From assembly GCF_039822285.1 (NCBI RefSeq), contig NZ_JBAJEY010000004.1, positions 1-64,000 on the forward strand: 64,000 bases of DNA. Reading direction: 5' to 3'. Below are positions 1 through 8,468 of this stretch, one piece after another. A model generated the notes under the pieces. It was not told the DNA's origin. It ran no database searches and saw only the letters and a program-made list of their open reading frames with translations. The stretch comes from Thiofaba sp039822285. Lineage in GTDB: Bacteria > Pseudomonadota > Gammaproteobacteria > Halothiobacillales > Halothiobacillaceae. A program made the position numbers and the translations under genes. Within the stretch, counting starts at the first letter, position 1, and each line of letters begins with the position of its first letter.

Positions 1-866
1 CGGACGGCCCGATGCCGCAGACCCGTGAGCACATCCTGCTGTCCCGTCAGGTGGGCGTACCCTACATCGTCGTCTTCCTGAACAAGGCCGACATGGTGGA
101 CGACCCCGAGCTGCTCGAGCTGGTGGAGATGGAAATCCGCGACCTGCTGTCCAGCTACGACTTCCCGGGCGACGACACTCCGATCATCGTGGGCTCTGCA
201 CTGAAGGCCCTCGAGGGCGACCAGTCCGAGATCGGCGTGAAGTCCGTTCTGCGCCTGCTGGAAGCTCTGGACACCTACATCCCCGAGCCGGAGCGTGCGG
301 TGGATGGTGCCTTCCTGATGCCGGTGGAAGACGTCTTCTCCATCTCCGGTCGCGGCACCGTGGTCACTGGTCGTATCGAGCGCGGTGTGATCAAGGTCGG
401 TGAAGAAGTCGAGATCGTCGGTATTCGTCCGACCGTCAAGACCACCGTCACCGGCGTTGAAATGTTCCGCAAGCTGCTGGACCAGGGTCAGGCGGGCGAC
501 AACGTCGGTCTGCTGCTGCGCGGCACCAAGCGCGACGAAGTCGAGCGCGGCCAGGTGCTGTGCAAGCCGGGCAGCGTCAAGCCGCACACCAAGTTCGAGT
601 GTGAAGTGTACGTGCTGAGCAAGGACGAAGGTGGTCGTCACACCCCGTTCTTCAACAACTACCGTCCGCAGTTCTACTTCCGTACCACCGACGTGACCGG
701 TGCGGTGCAGCTGCCGGAAGGGGTTGAGATGGTGATGCCGGGTGACAACGTGGCCATGACCGTCACCCTGATCAACCCGATCGCCATGGAAGAAGGCCTG
801 CGTTTCGCGATCCGCGAAGGTGGCCGTACCGTCGGCGCCGGCGTTGTCTCCAAGATCATCGAGTAA
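1..866 (+). CDS. tuf: Elongation factor Tu (5' end outside window)
   Basis: EF-Tu, the GTPase that delivers aminoacyl-tRNA to the ribosome. The window opens inside the G domain: the frame already reads DGPMPQTREH at base 3 and then NKAD (guanine recognition) near base 82. Domains 2 and 3 are complete to the TAA stop. About 287 of the usual ~395 residues are present, so roughly 105 N-terminal codons lie upstream. The internal ATG at base 12 is not the start. The stop is only 6 bases before rpsJ, the usual str-S10 junction. Confidence 0.98.
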   Translation, partial: DGPMPQTREHILLSRQVGVPYIVVFLNKADMVDDPELLELVEMEIRDLLSSYDFPGDDTPIIVGSALKALEGDQSEIGVKSVLRLLEALDTYIPEPERAVDGAFLMPVEDVFSISGRGTVVTGRIERGVIKVGEEVEIVGIRPTVKTTVTGVEMFRKLLDQGQAGDNVGLLLRGTKRDEVERGQVLCKPGSVKPHTKFECEVYVLSKDEGGRHTPFFNNYRPQFYFRTTDVTGAVQLPEGVEMVMPGDNVAMTVTLINPIAMEEGLRFAIREGGRTVGAGVVSKIIE

Positions 867-872
867 TTGAGC

Positions 873-1184
873 ATGGCGAAGCAGACCATCCGTATCCGTC
901 TGAAGTCGTTCGATCATCGCCTGATCGATCGTTCGGCCAGCGAGATTGTGGATTCCGCCAAGCGTAGCGGTGCGCGTGTGAAGGGGCCGATCCCCCTTCC
1001 CACTAAGACCGAGCGCTTCACGGTCCTTGTCTCCCCGCACGTCAACAAGGATGCGCGTGACCAGTACGAACTGCTGACGCACAAGCGCCTGCTGGAAATC
1101 GTGGATCCGACCGACAAGACGGTCGATGCACTGATGAAGCTGGATCTTGCTGCGGGCGTGGACGTACAGATCAAGCTTAACTAA
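873..1184 (+). CDS. rpsJ: 30S ribosomal protein S10
   Basis: S10 (103 aa) belongs to the 30S head and also serves as the NusE transcription antitermination factor. The start MAKQTIRIRLKSFDHRLID matches the family; an in-frame TTG two codons upstream is less likely. It lies 6 bases after tuf and is followed by 136 bases holding a promoter and hairpin before rplC, so it may be transcribed mainly with tuf. Confidence 0.98.
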   Translation: MAKQTIRIRLKSFDHRLIDRSASEIVDSAKRSGARVKGPIPLPTKTERFTVLVSPHVNKDARDQYELLTHKRLLEIVDPTDKTVDALMKLDLAAGVDVQIKLN

Positions 1185-1205
1185 CAGAAAAAACTCTGTT
1201 ATAGT
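1177..1205 (+). promoter_or_regulatory. Predicted sigma-70 promoter for rplC and downstream S10 operon
   Basis: TTAACT at 1177-1182 and TATAGT at 1200-1205 are separated by exactly 17 bases, a good sigma-70 match. The -35 box overlaps the last codons of rpsJ. The predicted start near 1212 would give a leader of about 110 bases before rplC. Prediction only. Confidence 0.55.
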
Positions 1206-1216
1206 GCGCGACTCGC

Positions 1217-1258
1217 TCGACCTGGAGGGTTAAGCCCCTCCGGGTCGATGCATTTTTT
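1217..1258 (+). terminator. Hairpin plus T-run between rpsJ and rplC (terminator or attenuator)
   Basis: Arms 1217-1229 and 1236-1248 form a 13-bp stem (one G-T wobble) with a 6-base loop. Six T residues follow at 1253-1258, the form of an intrinsic terminator. It lies about 60 bases before rplC and directly downstream of a promoter-like pair, so it could be an attenuator of the L4-controlled S10-leader kind. That role is inferred. Confidence 0.6.
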
Positions 1259-1320
1259 GTTGCATGAATTTTGGCTTGGCGCCGGTCAATCGTAATCGGC
1301 GCTGTAACGAGGAAAAAAAC

Positions 1321-1971
1321 ATGTCGCTAGGTGTTGTCGGTCGTAAGGTCGGCATGACCCGCGTCTTTGATGATGCGGGCGTGTCCGTCCCCGTCACCGT
1401 GATCGAGGTGGCACCCAACCGTGTGACCCAGGTGAAGACCATCGAAAACGATGGCTACACCGCCCTTCAGGTCACCACTGGTGTTCGTCGCGCGACCCGC
1501 GTGACCAGCGCCGCTGCCGGGCACTTTGCCAAGGCGGGCGTCGAGGCTGGTCGCGGTTTGTGGGAGTTTCGCGTCGATTCGGATGTGCTGTCCCAGTACG
1601 CCCCGGGGGCCGAGATCTCCGTCGATCTGTTCGCGGCCGGGCAGGCTGTGGATGTCACGGGTACCAGTATTGGTAAAGGTTTTGCCGGTACGGTGAAGCG
1701 TCACAACTTCCGTACCCAGGATGCCACCCATGGTAACTCCCGTTCGCACCGTGTGCCGGGTTCCATCGGTCAGCGCCAGACCCCGGGTCGTGTGTGGAAG
1801 AACAAGCGCATGGCGGGGCACATGGGTGATGAGCGCGTCACTGCGCAGAATCTGACTGTGGTTCGTGTGGATGTCGAGCGTGGTCTCCTGTTGGTCAAGG
1901 GGGCGGTTCCGGGCTCAGACGGTGGCGATCTGATCGTGCGTCCGTCCATCAAGGCGAAAGGGGCGAAGTAA
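1321..1971 (+). CDS. rplC: 50S ribosomal protein L3
   Basis: L3 (216 aa) is an early 23S rRNA-binding protein whose central loop approaches the peptidyl transferase centre. The sequence starts MSLGVVGRKVGMTRVF and carries the GSIGQ segment holding the glutamine usually methylated by PrmB. The ATG at 1321 follows a GAGG ribosome-binding site; the earlier in-frame ATG at 1264 would add 19 unrelated residues and lies in the leader. The stop overlaps the rplD start by one base. Confidence 0.98.
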   Translation: MSLGVVGRKVGMTRVFDDAGVSVPVTVIEVAPNRVTQVKTIENDGYTALQVTTGVRRATRVTSAAAGHFAKAGVEAGRGLWEFRVDSDVLSQYAPGAEISVDLFAAGQAVDVTGTSIGKGFAGTVKRHNFRTQDATHGNSRSHRVPGSIGQRQTPGRVWKNKRMAGHMGDERVTAQNLTVVRVDVERGLLLVKGAVPGSDGGDLIVRPSIKAKGAK

Positions 1972-2576
1972 TGGAGATCAAACTTCAGAATGGTGGCTCC
2001 GTTCAGGTCGCTGATGGCGTCTTCGCCCGTGACTTCAACGAGGGTCTGGTGCATCAGGCGGTCGTGGCCTACATGGCGGCTGCTCGCGCCGGCACCAAGG
2101 CGCAGAAAACCCGTGCCGAAGTGCGTGGCGGCAACGTTAAGCCGTGGCGCCAGAAGGGCACCGGTCGTGCGCGTCACGGCTCGACCCGTACTCCGATCTG
2201 GCGTACCGGTGGCCGCGCCTTTGCGGCCCAGCCGCGTGATTACGAGCAGAAGATCAACCGCAAGGCCTATCGCGCGGCGATGAGCTCGATTTTCTCCGAG
2301 CTGGTGCGCCAGGGGCGTCTGGTTGTGGTTGATGCGATCGACGTCGAGGCGCCGAAGACCAAGCTTGTTGCCTCCATGCTCCAGGGTATGGGCCTGAAGG
2401 GCGTCACCCTGCTGGTTCCGGAGGTCGTGAGCGAAAACCTGTACCTCGCTGCCCGCAACCTGGGTGACGTGGGTGTGCTGGATCCGAGTGCGCTTGATCC
2501 TGTGAGCCTGGTGGGCTCGGATCAGGTGGTCATCACCGTGGGCGCACTGAAGATGGTTGAGGAGTGGCTGTCATGA
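1971..2576 (+). CDS. rplD: 50S ribosomal protein L4
   Basis: L4 (201 aa) lines the exit tunnel and in E. coli represses the S10 operon through its leader. The basic loop KPWRQKGTGRARHG, which reaches the tunnel constriction, is present. TAATG start-stop overlap with rplC and ATGA overlap with rplW indicate translational coupling. The leader hairpin before rplC is a candidate target if autoregulation is conserved. Confidence 0.98.
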   Translation: MEIKLQNGGSVQVADGVFARDFNEGLVHQAVVAYMAAARAGTKAQKTRAEVRGGNVKPWRQKGTGRARHGSTRTPIWRTGGRAFAAQPRDYEQKINRKAYRAAMSSIFSELVRQGRLVVVDAIDVEAPKTKLVASMLQGMGLKGVTLLVPEVVSENLYLAARNLGDVGVLDPSALDPVSLVGSDQVVITVGALKMVEEWLS

Positions 2577-2869
2577 ATGCTGAGCGCATCCTGCAGGTCC
2601 TGCGTGCCCCGCACGTGACCGAAAAGGCTTCCCTGGTGAACGCCGTTGCCGGCCAGCACGTCTTCAAGGTTGCCACTGATGCAACCAAGCCGGAGATCAA
2701 GCAGGCCGTTGAAACCCTGTTCAAGGTCACTGTCGAGCAGGTCCGTGTGGTCAACGTCAAGCCCAAGCGCAAGCGCTTCCGTTTCAAGGAAGGCTCCCGC
2801 AAGGCCTGGAAAAAGGCCTACGTGAAGCTGGCTGCCGGTCAGACCATTGATTACGGCGTTGGCGCCTAA
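2573..2869 (+). CDS. rplW: 50S ribosomal protein L23
   Basis: L23 (98 aa) sits at the tunnel exit and docks trigger factor and SRP. The start MNAERILQVLRAPHVTEK at 2573 overlaps the rplD stop (ATGA) and matches the family length; the upstream in-frame GTG at 2564 is rejected. The basic loop PKRKRFRFKEG is conserved. Confidence 0.97.
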   Translation: MNAERILQVLRAPHVTEKASLVNAVAGQHVFKVATDATKPEIKQAVETLFKVTVEQVRVVNVKPKRKRFRFKEGSRKAWKKAYVKLAAGQTIDYGVGA

Positions 2870-2889
2870 GCTTGCGAGGTTCGAAAGTC

Positions 2890-3714
2890 ATGGCACTCAA
2901 GAAAGCAAAACCGACATCGCCGGGCCGTCGTGGCGCGGTGATGATCGACAAGTCCCACCTGTGGAAAGGGGCCCCCTGGGCCGCCCTGGTGGAGAAAAAG
3001 ACCAAGACCGGCGGTCGTAACCACTTCGGTCGCATCACCACCCGTCACATCGGCGGTGGCCACAAGCAGCAGTACCGGATCATCGACTTCAAGCGCGACA
3101 AGGACGGTATTCCCGCGGTCGTCGAGCGTCTGGAGCACGATCCCAACCGTACGGCGCACATCGCGCTGCTGAAGTATGCCGACGGTGAGCGTCGTTACAT
3201 TCTTGCGCCGAAAGGTGTGAGCGTGGGTGATGCGGTCGCCTCCGGTGTCGATGCGCCGATCAAGCCGGGCAATTGCATGCCGCTGCGCAACATGCCGGTC
3301 GGTTCCACCGTGCACGCCATCGAGCTCAAGCCGGGCCGTGGCGCCCAGCTGGCCCGCAGCGCCGGTGCATCGGCCCAGCTAGTCGCGCGTGAGGGCAGCT
3401 ACGCCACCCTGCGCCTGCGTTCCGGTGAGATGCGCAAAGTGCACGTCGAGTGCCGCGCCACCCTGGGCGAAGTGAGCAACCACGAGCACAACCTGCGTAA
3501 CTACGGTAAGGCGGGTGCCAAGCGTTGGCTGGGTGTGCGCCCGACCGTCCGTGGCGTGGTCATGAACCCGGTCGATCACCCGCACGGCGGTGGTGAGGGC
3601 CGTACCTCCGGTGGCCGTCATCCGGTCACCCCGTGGGGTATTCCGACCAAGGGTTACAAGACGCGCAACAACAAGCGTACTGACAAGTTCATCGTGCGTC
3701 GCCGCACGAAGTAA
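2890..3714 (+). CDS. rplB: 50S ribosomal protein L2
   Basis: L2 (274 aa) is a core 23S rRNA-binding protein needed for subunit association and peptidyl transfer. The diagnostic C-terminal motif DHPHGGGEG, with the functionally important histidine, is present near residue 228, as is RITTRHIGGGHKQ. The start MALKKAKPTSPGRRG at 2890 is the family start; an in-frame upstream codon at 2872 is rejected. Confidence 0.98.
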   Translation: MALKKAKPTSPGRRGAVMIDKSHLWKGAPWAALVEKKTKTGGRNHFGRITTRHIGGGHKQQYRIIDFKRDKDGIPAVVERLEHDPNRTAHIALLKYADGERRYILAPKGVSVGDAVASGVDAPIKPGNCMPLRNMPVGSTVHAIELKPGRGAQLARSAGASAQLVAREGSYATLRLRSGEMRKVHVECRATLGEVSNHEHNLRNYGKAGAKRWLGVRPTVRGVVMNPVDHPHGGGEGRTSGGRHPVTPWGIPTKGYKTRNNKRTDKFIVRRRTK

Positions 3715-3729
3715 TCGAGGGATTCCAAG

Positions 3730-4005
3730 GTGCCGCGTTCATTGAAAAAAGGTCCCTTCGTGGACCACCACCTTTTCAAGAAGGTTGAGGACGCCGTCCA
3801 GTCGGGCAACAAGCGTCCCATTAAAACCTGGTCCCGTCGCTCCATGATTCTGCCGAACATGGTGGGTCTGACCATTGCCGTACACAACGGCAAGCAGCAT
3901 GTGCCGGTCCTGGTGACCGAGCAGATGGTGGGCCACAAGCTCGGTGAGTTCTCCCCCACGCGTACCTTCAAGGGCCACGTGGCGGACAAGAAGGCCAAGC
4001 GCTAA
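3730..4005 (+). CDS. rpsS: 30S ribosomal protein S19
   Basis: S19 (91 aa) is a head protein that contacts S13 and the 16S rRNA. It starts with GTG at 3730 (family start PRSLKKGPFVD) after the ribosome-binding site GAGGG. Length and the C-terminal GHKLGEF.PTRTFKGH segment match the family. Confidence 0.98.
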   Translation: MPRSLKKGPFVDHHLFKKVEDAVQSGNKRPIKTWSRRSMILPNMVGLTIAVHNGKQHVPVLVTEQMVGHKLGEFSPTRTFKGHVADKKAKR

Positions 4006-4016
4006 GGGGTGATGTG

Positions 4017-4349
4017 ATGCAAGCTTATGCCGTACACAAATATGCGCATGTGTCGCCCCAAAAGGCCCGCCTGGTGGCGGACCTGGTGCGTGGCAAGCAT
4101 GTCGCCGAGGCGCTGCAGATCCTCAAGTTCACCAACAAGAAGGCCGCTGGCCTGGTGCGCAAGGTGATCGAGTCCGCCATTGCCAATGCCGAACACAATG
4201 CCGGTGCCGATGTCGACGCCCTGCGCGTCGCCGCCATCTGCGTTGATGAAGGTCCCGTGATGAAGCGTCTGCACGCCCGTGCCAAGGGTCGTGCCAACCG
4301 CATCGTGAAGCGCACCAGTCACATCCGTGTGACGGTCGCCGAGAAATAA
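4017..4349 (+). CDS. rplV: 50S ribosomal protein L22
   Basis: L22 (110 aa) contacts all 23S domains, and its beta-hairpin lines the tunnel opposite L4. The hairpin KRLHARAKGRANRI is near residues 82-95. A GTG three bases upstream (4014) is also possible, but ATG at 4017 gives the standard length and sits behind AAGGGG. Confidence 0.97.
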   Translation: MQAYAVHKYAHVSPQKARLVADLVRGKHVAEALQILKFTNKKAAGLVRKVIESAIANAEHNAGADVDALRVAAICVDEGPVMKRLHARAKGRANRIVKRTSHIRVTVAEK

Positions 4350-4362
4350 GGGAGTACTCGTT

Positions 4363-5037
4363 ATGGGTCAGAAAGTACATCCGACGGGGTTCCGTCTCGG
4401 CGTATCCACGCAGTGGACATCCACCTGGTTCGCTGACAGCAAGTCGTTTCCGAAGTATCTCAACAACGACATCAAGGTCCGTGACTACCTCAAGAAGAAG
4501 CTTGCCCACGCCTCCGTGAGCAAGATCCAGATCGAGCGTCCGGCACGTTCCGCCTTCATTACCATTCACACTGCCCGTCCGGGGATCGTGATTGGCAAGA
4601 AGGGTGAGGACATCGAGCGCCTGCGCGCCGAAGTCGCCCCGATGCTGGGTCTGGACGTCGCCAATGTGAAGGTCAACGTCGAAGAGATCCGCAAGCCGGA
4701 GATGGACGCTCAGCTGGTGGCCGAGAGCATCACCCAGCAGCTCGAGAAGCGCATCATGTTCCGTCGCGCGATGAAGCGTGCTGCGCAGAACACCATGCGT
4801 CTTGGCGCCCAGGGCATCAAGATCATCATGTCCGGCCGTCTGGGGGGCGCGGAGATCGCGCGTACCGAGTGGATGCGCGAAGGGCGCGTGCCGCTGCACA
4901 CCCTGCGTGCCGATATCGACTACGGCTTCGCCGAGGCGAAGACCACCTATGGTGTGATCGGCGTGAAGGTGCTGGTCTACAAGGGCGAGGTCTTTGGCGT
5001 CCAGGACGCGGCCGCAGCCAAGAAGGCCAAGGGCTGA
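4363..5037 (+). CDS. rpsC: 30S ribosomal protein S3
   Basis: S3 (224 aa) lies at the mRNA entry channel. The start MGQKVHPTGFRLG and the KH-type segment GIVIGKKGEDIERLR (residues ~68-82) are clear. It is preceded by GGGAG and followed 14 bases later by rplP. Confidence 0.98.
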   Translation: MGQKVHPTGFRLGVSTQWTSTWFADSKSFPKYLNNDIKVRDYLKKKLAHASVSKIQIERPARSAFITIHTARPGIVIGKKGEDIERLRAEVAPMLGLDVANVKVNVEEIRKPEMDAQLVAESITQQLEKRIMFRRAMKRAAQNTMRLGAQGIKIIMSGRLGGAEIARTEWMREGRVPLHTLRADIDYGFAEAKTTYGVIGVKVLVYKGEVFGVQDAAAAKKAKG

Positions 5038-5051
5038 TTGAGGTTTAAGCC

Positions 5052-5465
5052 ATGTTGATGCCAAAACGAACCAAATTCCGTAAGCAATTCAAGGGCAAGA
5101 ACCGCGGCCTGGCGCAGAACGGCAACGAAGTCAGCTTCGGCGAGTTCGGTCTGAAGTCCATCGAGCGCGGCAACCTGACCTCCCGTCAGATTGAGGCCGC
5201 TCGTCGTGCCATCACCCGCCGCGTGAAGCGTGGCGGCAAGCTGTGGATTCGCGTGTTCCCGGACACCCCGATCACCCAGAAGCCGCTCGAGGTGCGTATG
5301 GGTAAGGGCAAGGGGAGCGTCGAGTACTGGGTGGCGAAGATCCAGCCCGGCAAGATGCTGTACGAAATCGAAGGTGTGACCGAGGAGATCGCGCGCGAGG
5401 CCTTCAGCCTGGCCGCCGCCAAGCTCCCGGTCAAGACCACCTTTGTGACCCGGACGGTGATGTGA
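5052..5465 (+). CDS. rplP: 50S ribosomal protein L16
   Basis: L16 (137 aa) organises the A-site region of the 50S subunit. The start MLMPKRTKFRKQFKG matches the family MLxPKRTKFRK; the in-frame ATG two codons later would remove the conserved N-terminus. The stop overlaps the rpmC start (TGATG). Confidence 0.98.
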   Translation: MLMPKRTKFRKQFKGKNRGLAQNGNEVSFGEFGLKSIERGNLTSRQIEAARRAITRRVKRGGKLWIRVFPDTPITQKPLEVRMGKGKGSVEYWVAKIQPGKMLYEIEGVTEEIAREAFSLAAAKLPVKTTFVTRTVM

Positions 5466-5656
5466 TGAATGTTAAAGAACTTCGTGGCAAGTCTGTGGAC
5501 GAGCTGAATCAGGAACTCCTCGCGCTGCGCAAGGAGCAATTCAATCTGCGCATGCAGGCGGGCCTTTCCCAGGCCGTCAAGCCTCACCAGGTGCGCCAGG
5601 TGCGTCGCGACATCGCGCGCATCAAGATGGTGCTCGGCGAGAAGGCGGAGGGTTGA
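5465..5656 (+). CDS. rpmC: 50S ribosomal protein L29
   Basis: L29 (63 aa) is a helical-hairpin protein at the tunnel exit next to L23. The chosen start MNVKELRGKS at 5465 gives the E. coli length and overlaps the rplP stop; GTG at 5462 would add one residue. The motif LRKEQFNLRMQ is typical. Confidence 0.96.
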   Translation: MNVKELRGKSVDELNQELLALRKEQFNLRMQAGLSQAVKPHQVRQVRRDIARIKMVLGEKAEG

Positions 5657-5658
5657 TC

Positions 5659-5919
5659 ATGACCGAAAATACCAAGCGAACCCTCACGGGAACCGTCGTA
5701 AGCGACAAGATGGACAAGTCCATCACTGTCCTGATCGAGCGTCGTGTCAAGCACCCGATCTACGGCAAGTACATGACCCGTTCCACCAAGCTGCACGTGC
5801 ACGACGAGAACAACGAGTGCCGCACGGGTGACAAGGTGGAGATCGTCGAGTGCCGTCCGGTCTCCAAGACCAAGGCATGGAACCTGGTGCGCGTGATCGA
5901 ACGCGCGACCGCAGGTTGA
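5659..5919 (+). CDS. rpsQ: 30S ribosomal protein S17
   Basis: S17 (86 aa) is an early-assembly OB-fold 16S rRNA-binding protein. It shows RTLTGTVVSDKMDKSITV and RRVKHPIYGKY. ATG 5659 follows GGAGGG and lies 2 bases after the rpmC stop; a TTG at 5653 is a less likely start. Confidence 0.97.
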   Translation: MTENTKRTLTGTVVSDKMDKSITVLIERRVKHPIYGKYMTRSTKLHVHDENNECRTGDKVEIVECRPVSKTKAWNLVRVIERATAG

Positions 5920-5929
5920 GGATAGATCC

Positions 5930-6298
5930 ATGATTCAGATGCAAACCGTGCTGGATGCTGCTGACAACAGCGGCGCCAAGAAAGTGCAGTGTATCAAGGT
6001 GATCGGTGGCTCCCACCGCCGTTATGCTGGCGTGGGCGACATCATCAAGGTGAGCGTCAAGGACGCGATCCCGCGTGGCAAGGTCAAGAAGGGTGACGTG
6101 TACAACGCCGTCGTCGTGCGTACCGCCAAGGGCGTGCGCCGTCCCGACGGTTCCGTCATCCGCTTTGACGGCAATGCCGCCGTACTGCTGAACAACAAGC
6201 TCGAGCCCATCGGCACCCGTATCTTCGGACCGGTCACCCGCGAACTGCGTGGTGAGAAGTTCATGAAGATCGTGTCCCTGGCGCCTGAAGTGCTCTGA
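5930..6298 (+). CDS. rplN: 50S ribosomal protein L14
   Basis: L14 (122 aa) is a conserved 50S protein at the subunit interface. MIQMQTVLDAADNSGAKK and the GVGDIIKVSVKDAIPRG segment identify it. In E. coli the spc operon promoter precedes rplN; here the gap to rpsQ is only 10 bases and no promoter is visible, so S10 and spc units look continuous. Confidence 0.98.
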   Translation: MIQMQTVLDAADNSGAKKVQCIKVIGGSHRRYAGVGDIIKVSVKDAIPRGKVKKGDVYNAVVVRTAKGVRRPDGSVIRFDGNAAVLLNNKLEPIGTRIFGPVTRELRGEKFMKIVSLAPEVL

Positions 6299-6313
6299 GC
6301 GGGGTGGCGATAG

Positions 6314-6631
6314 ATGAATAAGATTCGCAAAGGTGACGAAATCATCGTCATCACCGGCAAGGACAAGGGCCGTCGCGGTACCGTCCTCAAGGTGGGGGCG
6401 GACAACCGCATCGTCGTGCAGGGCATCAACCTGGTGAAAAAGCACCAGAAACCCAACCCGATGGTCGGCATCCCCGGCGGCATCGTCGAGAAAGAGATGC
6501 CAATTGATATTTCCAATGTGATGCTGTTTAATCCCGCGACCCAAAAAGGGGACCGGGTGGGCTTCCGTACGCTGGACGACGGCCGCAAGGTCCGTTTCTT
6601 CAAGTCCAACGGCGAAGTCGTTGACGCATAA
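6314..6631 (+). CDS. rplX: 50S ribosomal protein L24
   Basis: L24 (105 aa) initiates 50S assembly. The N-terminal KOW motif GDEIIVITGKDKGRRGTVLKV is present at residues ~7-27, and the length matches the family. It sits between rplN and rplE as in other spc operons. Confidence 0.98.
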   Translation: MNKIRKGDEIIVITGKDKGRRGTVLKVGADNRIVVQGINLVKKHQKPNPMVGIPGGIVEKEMPIDISNVMLFNPATQKGDRVGFRTLDDGRKVRFFKSNGEVVDA

Positions 6632-6641
6632 GGTGCGCCCC

Positions 6642-7181
6642 ATGGCCAGACTTCAAGACTACTACCGCCAGACCGTTGTGAAGCAGCTTCAGGAGAAGCT
6701 GGGTATCACCAACGTCATGGCTGTTCCGCGCCTGGAGAAAATCACGCTCAATATGGGCCTGGGTGAATCCGCGCGCGACAAGAAAGTGATCGAAAACGCG
6801 GTCGCCGAGCTTGCCGCCATCACCGGCCAGAAGCCGGTGGTGACCTATGCACGCAAGTCCATCGCAGGGTTCAAGCTGCGTGAGGGCATGCCGCTCGGCG
6901 TCAAGGTGACGCTGCGCCGCGAGCGCATGTACGAATTCCTCGATCGCCTGATCTCCATCGCCACCCCCCGCATCCGTGACTTCCGCGGTCTGAACCCGAA
7001 GTCCTTCGACGGTCGCGGCAACTACAGCATGGGCGTGCGCGAGCAGATCATCTTCCCGGAAATCGATTACGACAAGATCGATGCCCTGCGCGGGATGGAC
7101 ATCACCATCACCACCTCCGCGCGTTCGGATGATCATGCCCGTGCGCTGCTCGAGGCTTTCGAATTCCCGTTCCGTCGCTGA
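6642..7181 (+). CDS. rplE: 50S ribosomal protein L5
   Basis: L5 (179 aa) binds 5S rRNA and contacts P-site tRNA. The start MARLQDYYRQTVV at 6642 gives exactly the E. coli length; a longer in-frame start at 6621 overlaps rplX and is rejected. VPRLEKITLNMG and the G.NYS.G.REQIIFPEI segment are conserved. Confidence 0.98.
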   Translation: MARLQDYYRQTVVKQLQEKLGITNVMAVPRLEKITLNMGLGESARDKKVIENAVAELAAITGQKPVVTYARKSIAGFKLREGMPLGVKVTLRRERMYEFLDRLISIATPRIRDFRGLNPKSFDGRGNYSMGVREQIIFPEIDYDKIDALRGMDITITTSARSDDHARALLEAFEFPFRR

Positions 7182-7191
7182 GGGTTGAACG

Positions 7192-7497
7192 ATGGCAAAG
7201 ACTTCTATGCTGATGCGCGAGAAAAAGCGTCAACAGCTGGTTAATAAATACGCCGCCAAGCGTGCCGAGCTGAAGAAAATCATCGCCGACGAGTCGACCT
7301 CGTTCGAAGATCGCATGGCCGCCATGGCCAAGCTGAGCGCGCTTCCGCGCGACTCCAGCAAGTGCCGCCTGCGCAACCGCTGCGAGGTGACCGGTCGTCC
7401 GAAGGGTGTCTACCGCAAGTTCGGCCTCGCCCGCAACAAGCTGCGCGAACACGCCATGCGTGGCGAAGTTCCCGGCCTGCGCAAGGCCAGCTGGTAA
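7192..7497 (+). CDS. rpsN: 30S ribosomal protein S14 (zinc-independent long form)
   Basis: S14 (101 aa) is a late-assembling head protein. At 101 residues, with no paired CxxC motifs, it is the long C-minus form. The conserved core LRNRCEVTGRPKGVYRKFG is near residues 62-80. Confidence 0.97.
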   Translation: MAKTSMLMREKKRQQLVNKYAAKRAELKKIIADESTSFEDRMAAMAKLSALPRDSSKCRLRNRCEVTGRPKGVYRKFGLARNKLREHAMRGEVPGLRKASW

Positions 7498-7513
7498 TCC
7501 GGAGAGCTAATAC

Positions 7514-7906
7514 ATGAGCATGAACGATCCGATCGCCGATATGCTGACCCGCGTGCGCAATGGTCAGGCGGCGCGCAAGGCCGAGGTAAGCATGCCGTCC
7601 TCCAAGCTCAAGCTGGCGATCTGCCAGGTGCTGAAGGACGAGGGCTACATCGCTGACTTCCAGGTCAGCGGCGATGTCCGCCCGGTGCTGACCATCAAGC
7701 TGAAATACTTCGAAGGCCGACCGGTCATCGATGCCATTCAGCGTGTCAGCCGTCCCGGCCTGCGCATCTTCCGTGGCGCCAATGAGCTGCCCAAGGTCCT
7801 GGGTGGCCTGGGTGTCGCCATCATCTCCACCTCCAAAGGCGTCATGACCGATCGTGCCGCCCGCGCCGGTGGTCATGGTGGCGAGGTGCTCTGCACCGTA
7901 AGCTAA
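7514..7906 (+). CDS. rpsH: 30S ribosomal protein S8
   Basis: S8 (130 aa) binds the 16S central domain and is the spc operon repressor in E. coli. MSMNDPIADMLTRVRNGQ at the N-terminus and ISTSKGVMTDRAA near the C-terminus are diagnostic. No S8-binding mRNA element is recognised upstream of rplE here. Confidence 0.98.
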   Translation: MSMNDPIADMLTRVRNGQAARKAEVSMPSSKLKLAICQVLKDEGYIADFQVSGDVRPVLTIKLKYFEGRPVIDAIQRVSRPGLRIFRGANELPKVLGGLGVAIISTSKGVMTDRAARAGGHGGEVLCTVS

Positions 7907-7925
7907 GTCATTTAGGTAACAAGCA

Positions 7926-8459
7926 ATGTCCCGAGTCGCTAAACAACCTATCACAGTGCCCAAAGGTGTCGAGGTGGTGCTGGATGGTCAGGTGCTGCGC
8001 GTAAAGGGCCCGAAAGGTGCCCAAGACCTCAGCATCAACCCGCAAGTCAAGGTCGAGCTGAACGACGGTGTTATCCAGTTCGCCCCTGCGAATGAGGCCG
8101 CGGCTTCCAACGCCCTTGCGGGAACCATGCGCGCGATTGCACAGAACATGGTGACCGGCGTAAGCGCTGGCTTCGAGCGTCGCCTTCAGCTGGTGGGCGT
8201 GGGCTACCGCGCCCAGGCGCAAGGCAACGTGCTGAACCTCGCCCTCGGCTACTCGCACCCGATCAACTACCAGCTCCCGGCCGGCGTCACCGCCGAGACT
8301 CCGTCGCAGACCGAGATCATCGTGCGCGGCATCGACAAGCAGGCCGTGGGCCAGGTCGCTGCGGAGATCCGTGGTTTCCGTCCGCCGGAGCCCTACAAGG
8401 GCAAGGGTGTCAAGTACGCGGATGAAACCATCCTGCGTAAGGAAGCGAAGAAGAAGTAA
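7926..8459 (+). CDS. rplF: 50S ribosomal protein L6
   Basis: L6 (177 aa) has two related domains and lies near the factor-binding site. The C-terminal RGFRPPEPYKGKGVKY signature is present. The start MSRVAKQPITVPKGVEV matches the family. Confidence 0.98.
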   Translation: MSRVAKQPITVPKGVEVVLDGQVLRVKGPKGAQDLSINPQVKVELNDGVIQFAPANEAAASNALAGTMRAIAQNMVTGVSAGFERRLQLVGVGYRAQAQGNVLNLALGYSHPINYQLPAGVTAETPSQTEIIVRGIDKQAVGQVAAEIRGFRPPEPYKGKGVKYADETILRKEAKKK

Positions 8460-8468
8460 GGTGCCAGC

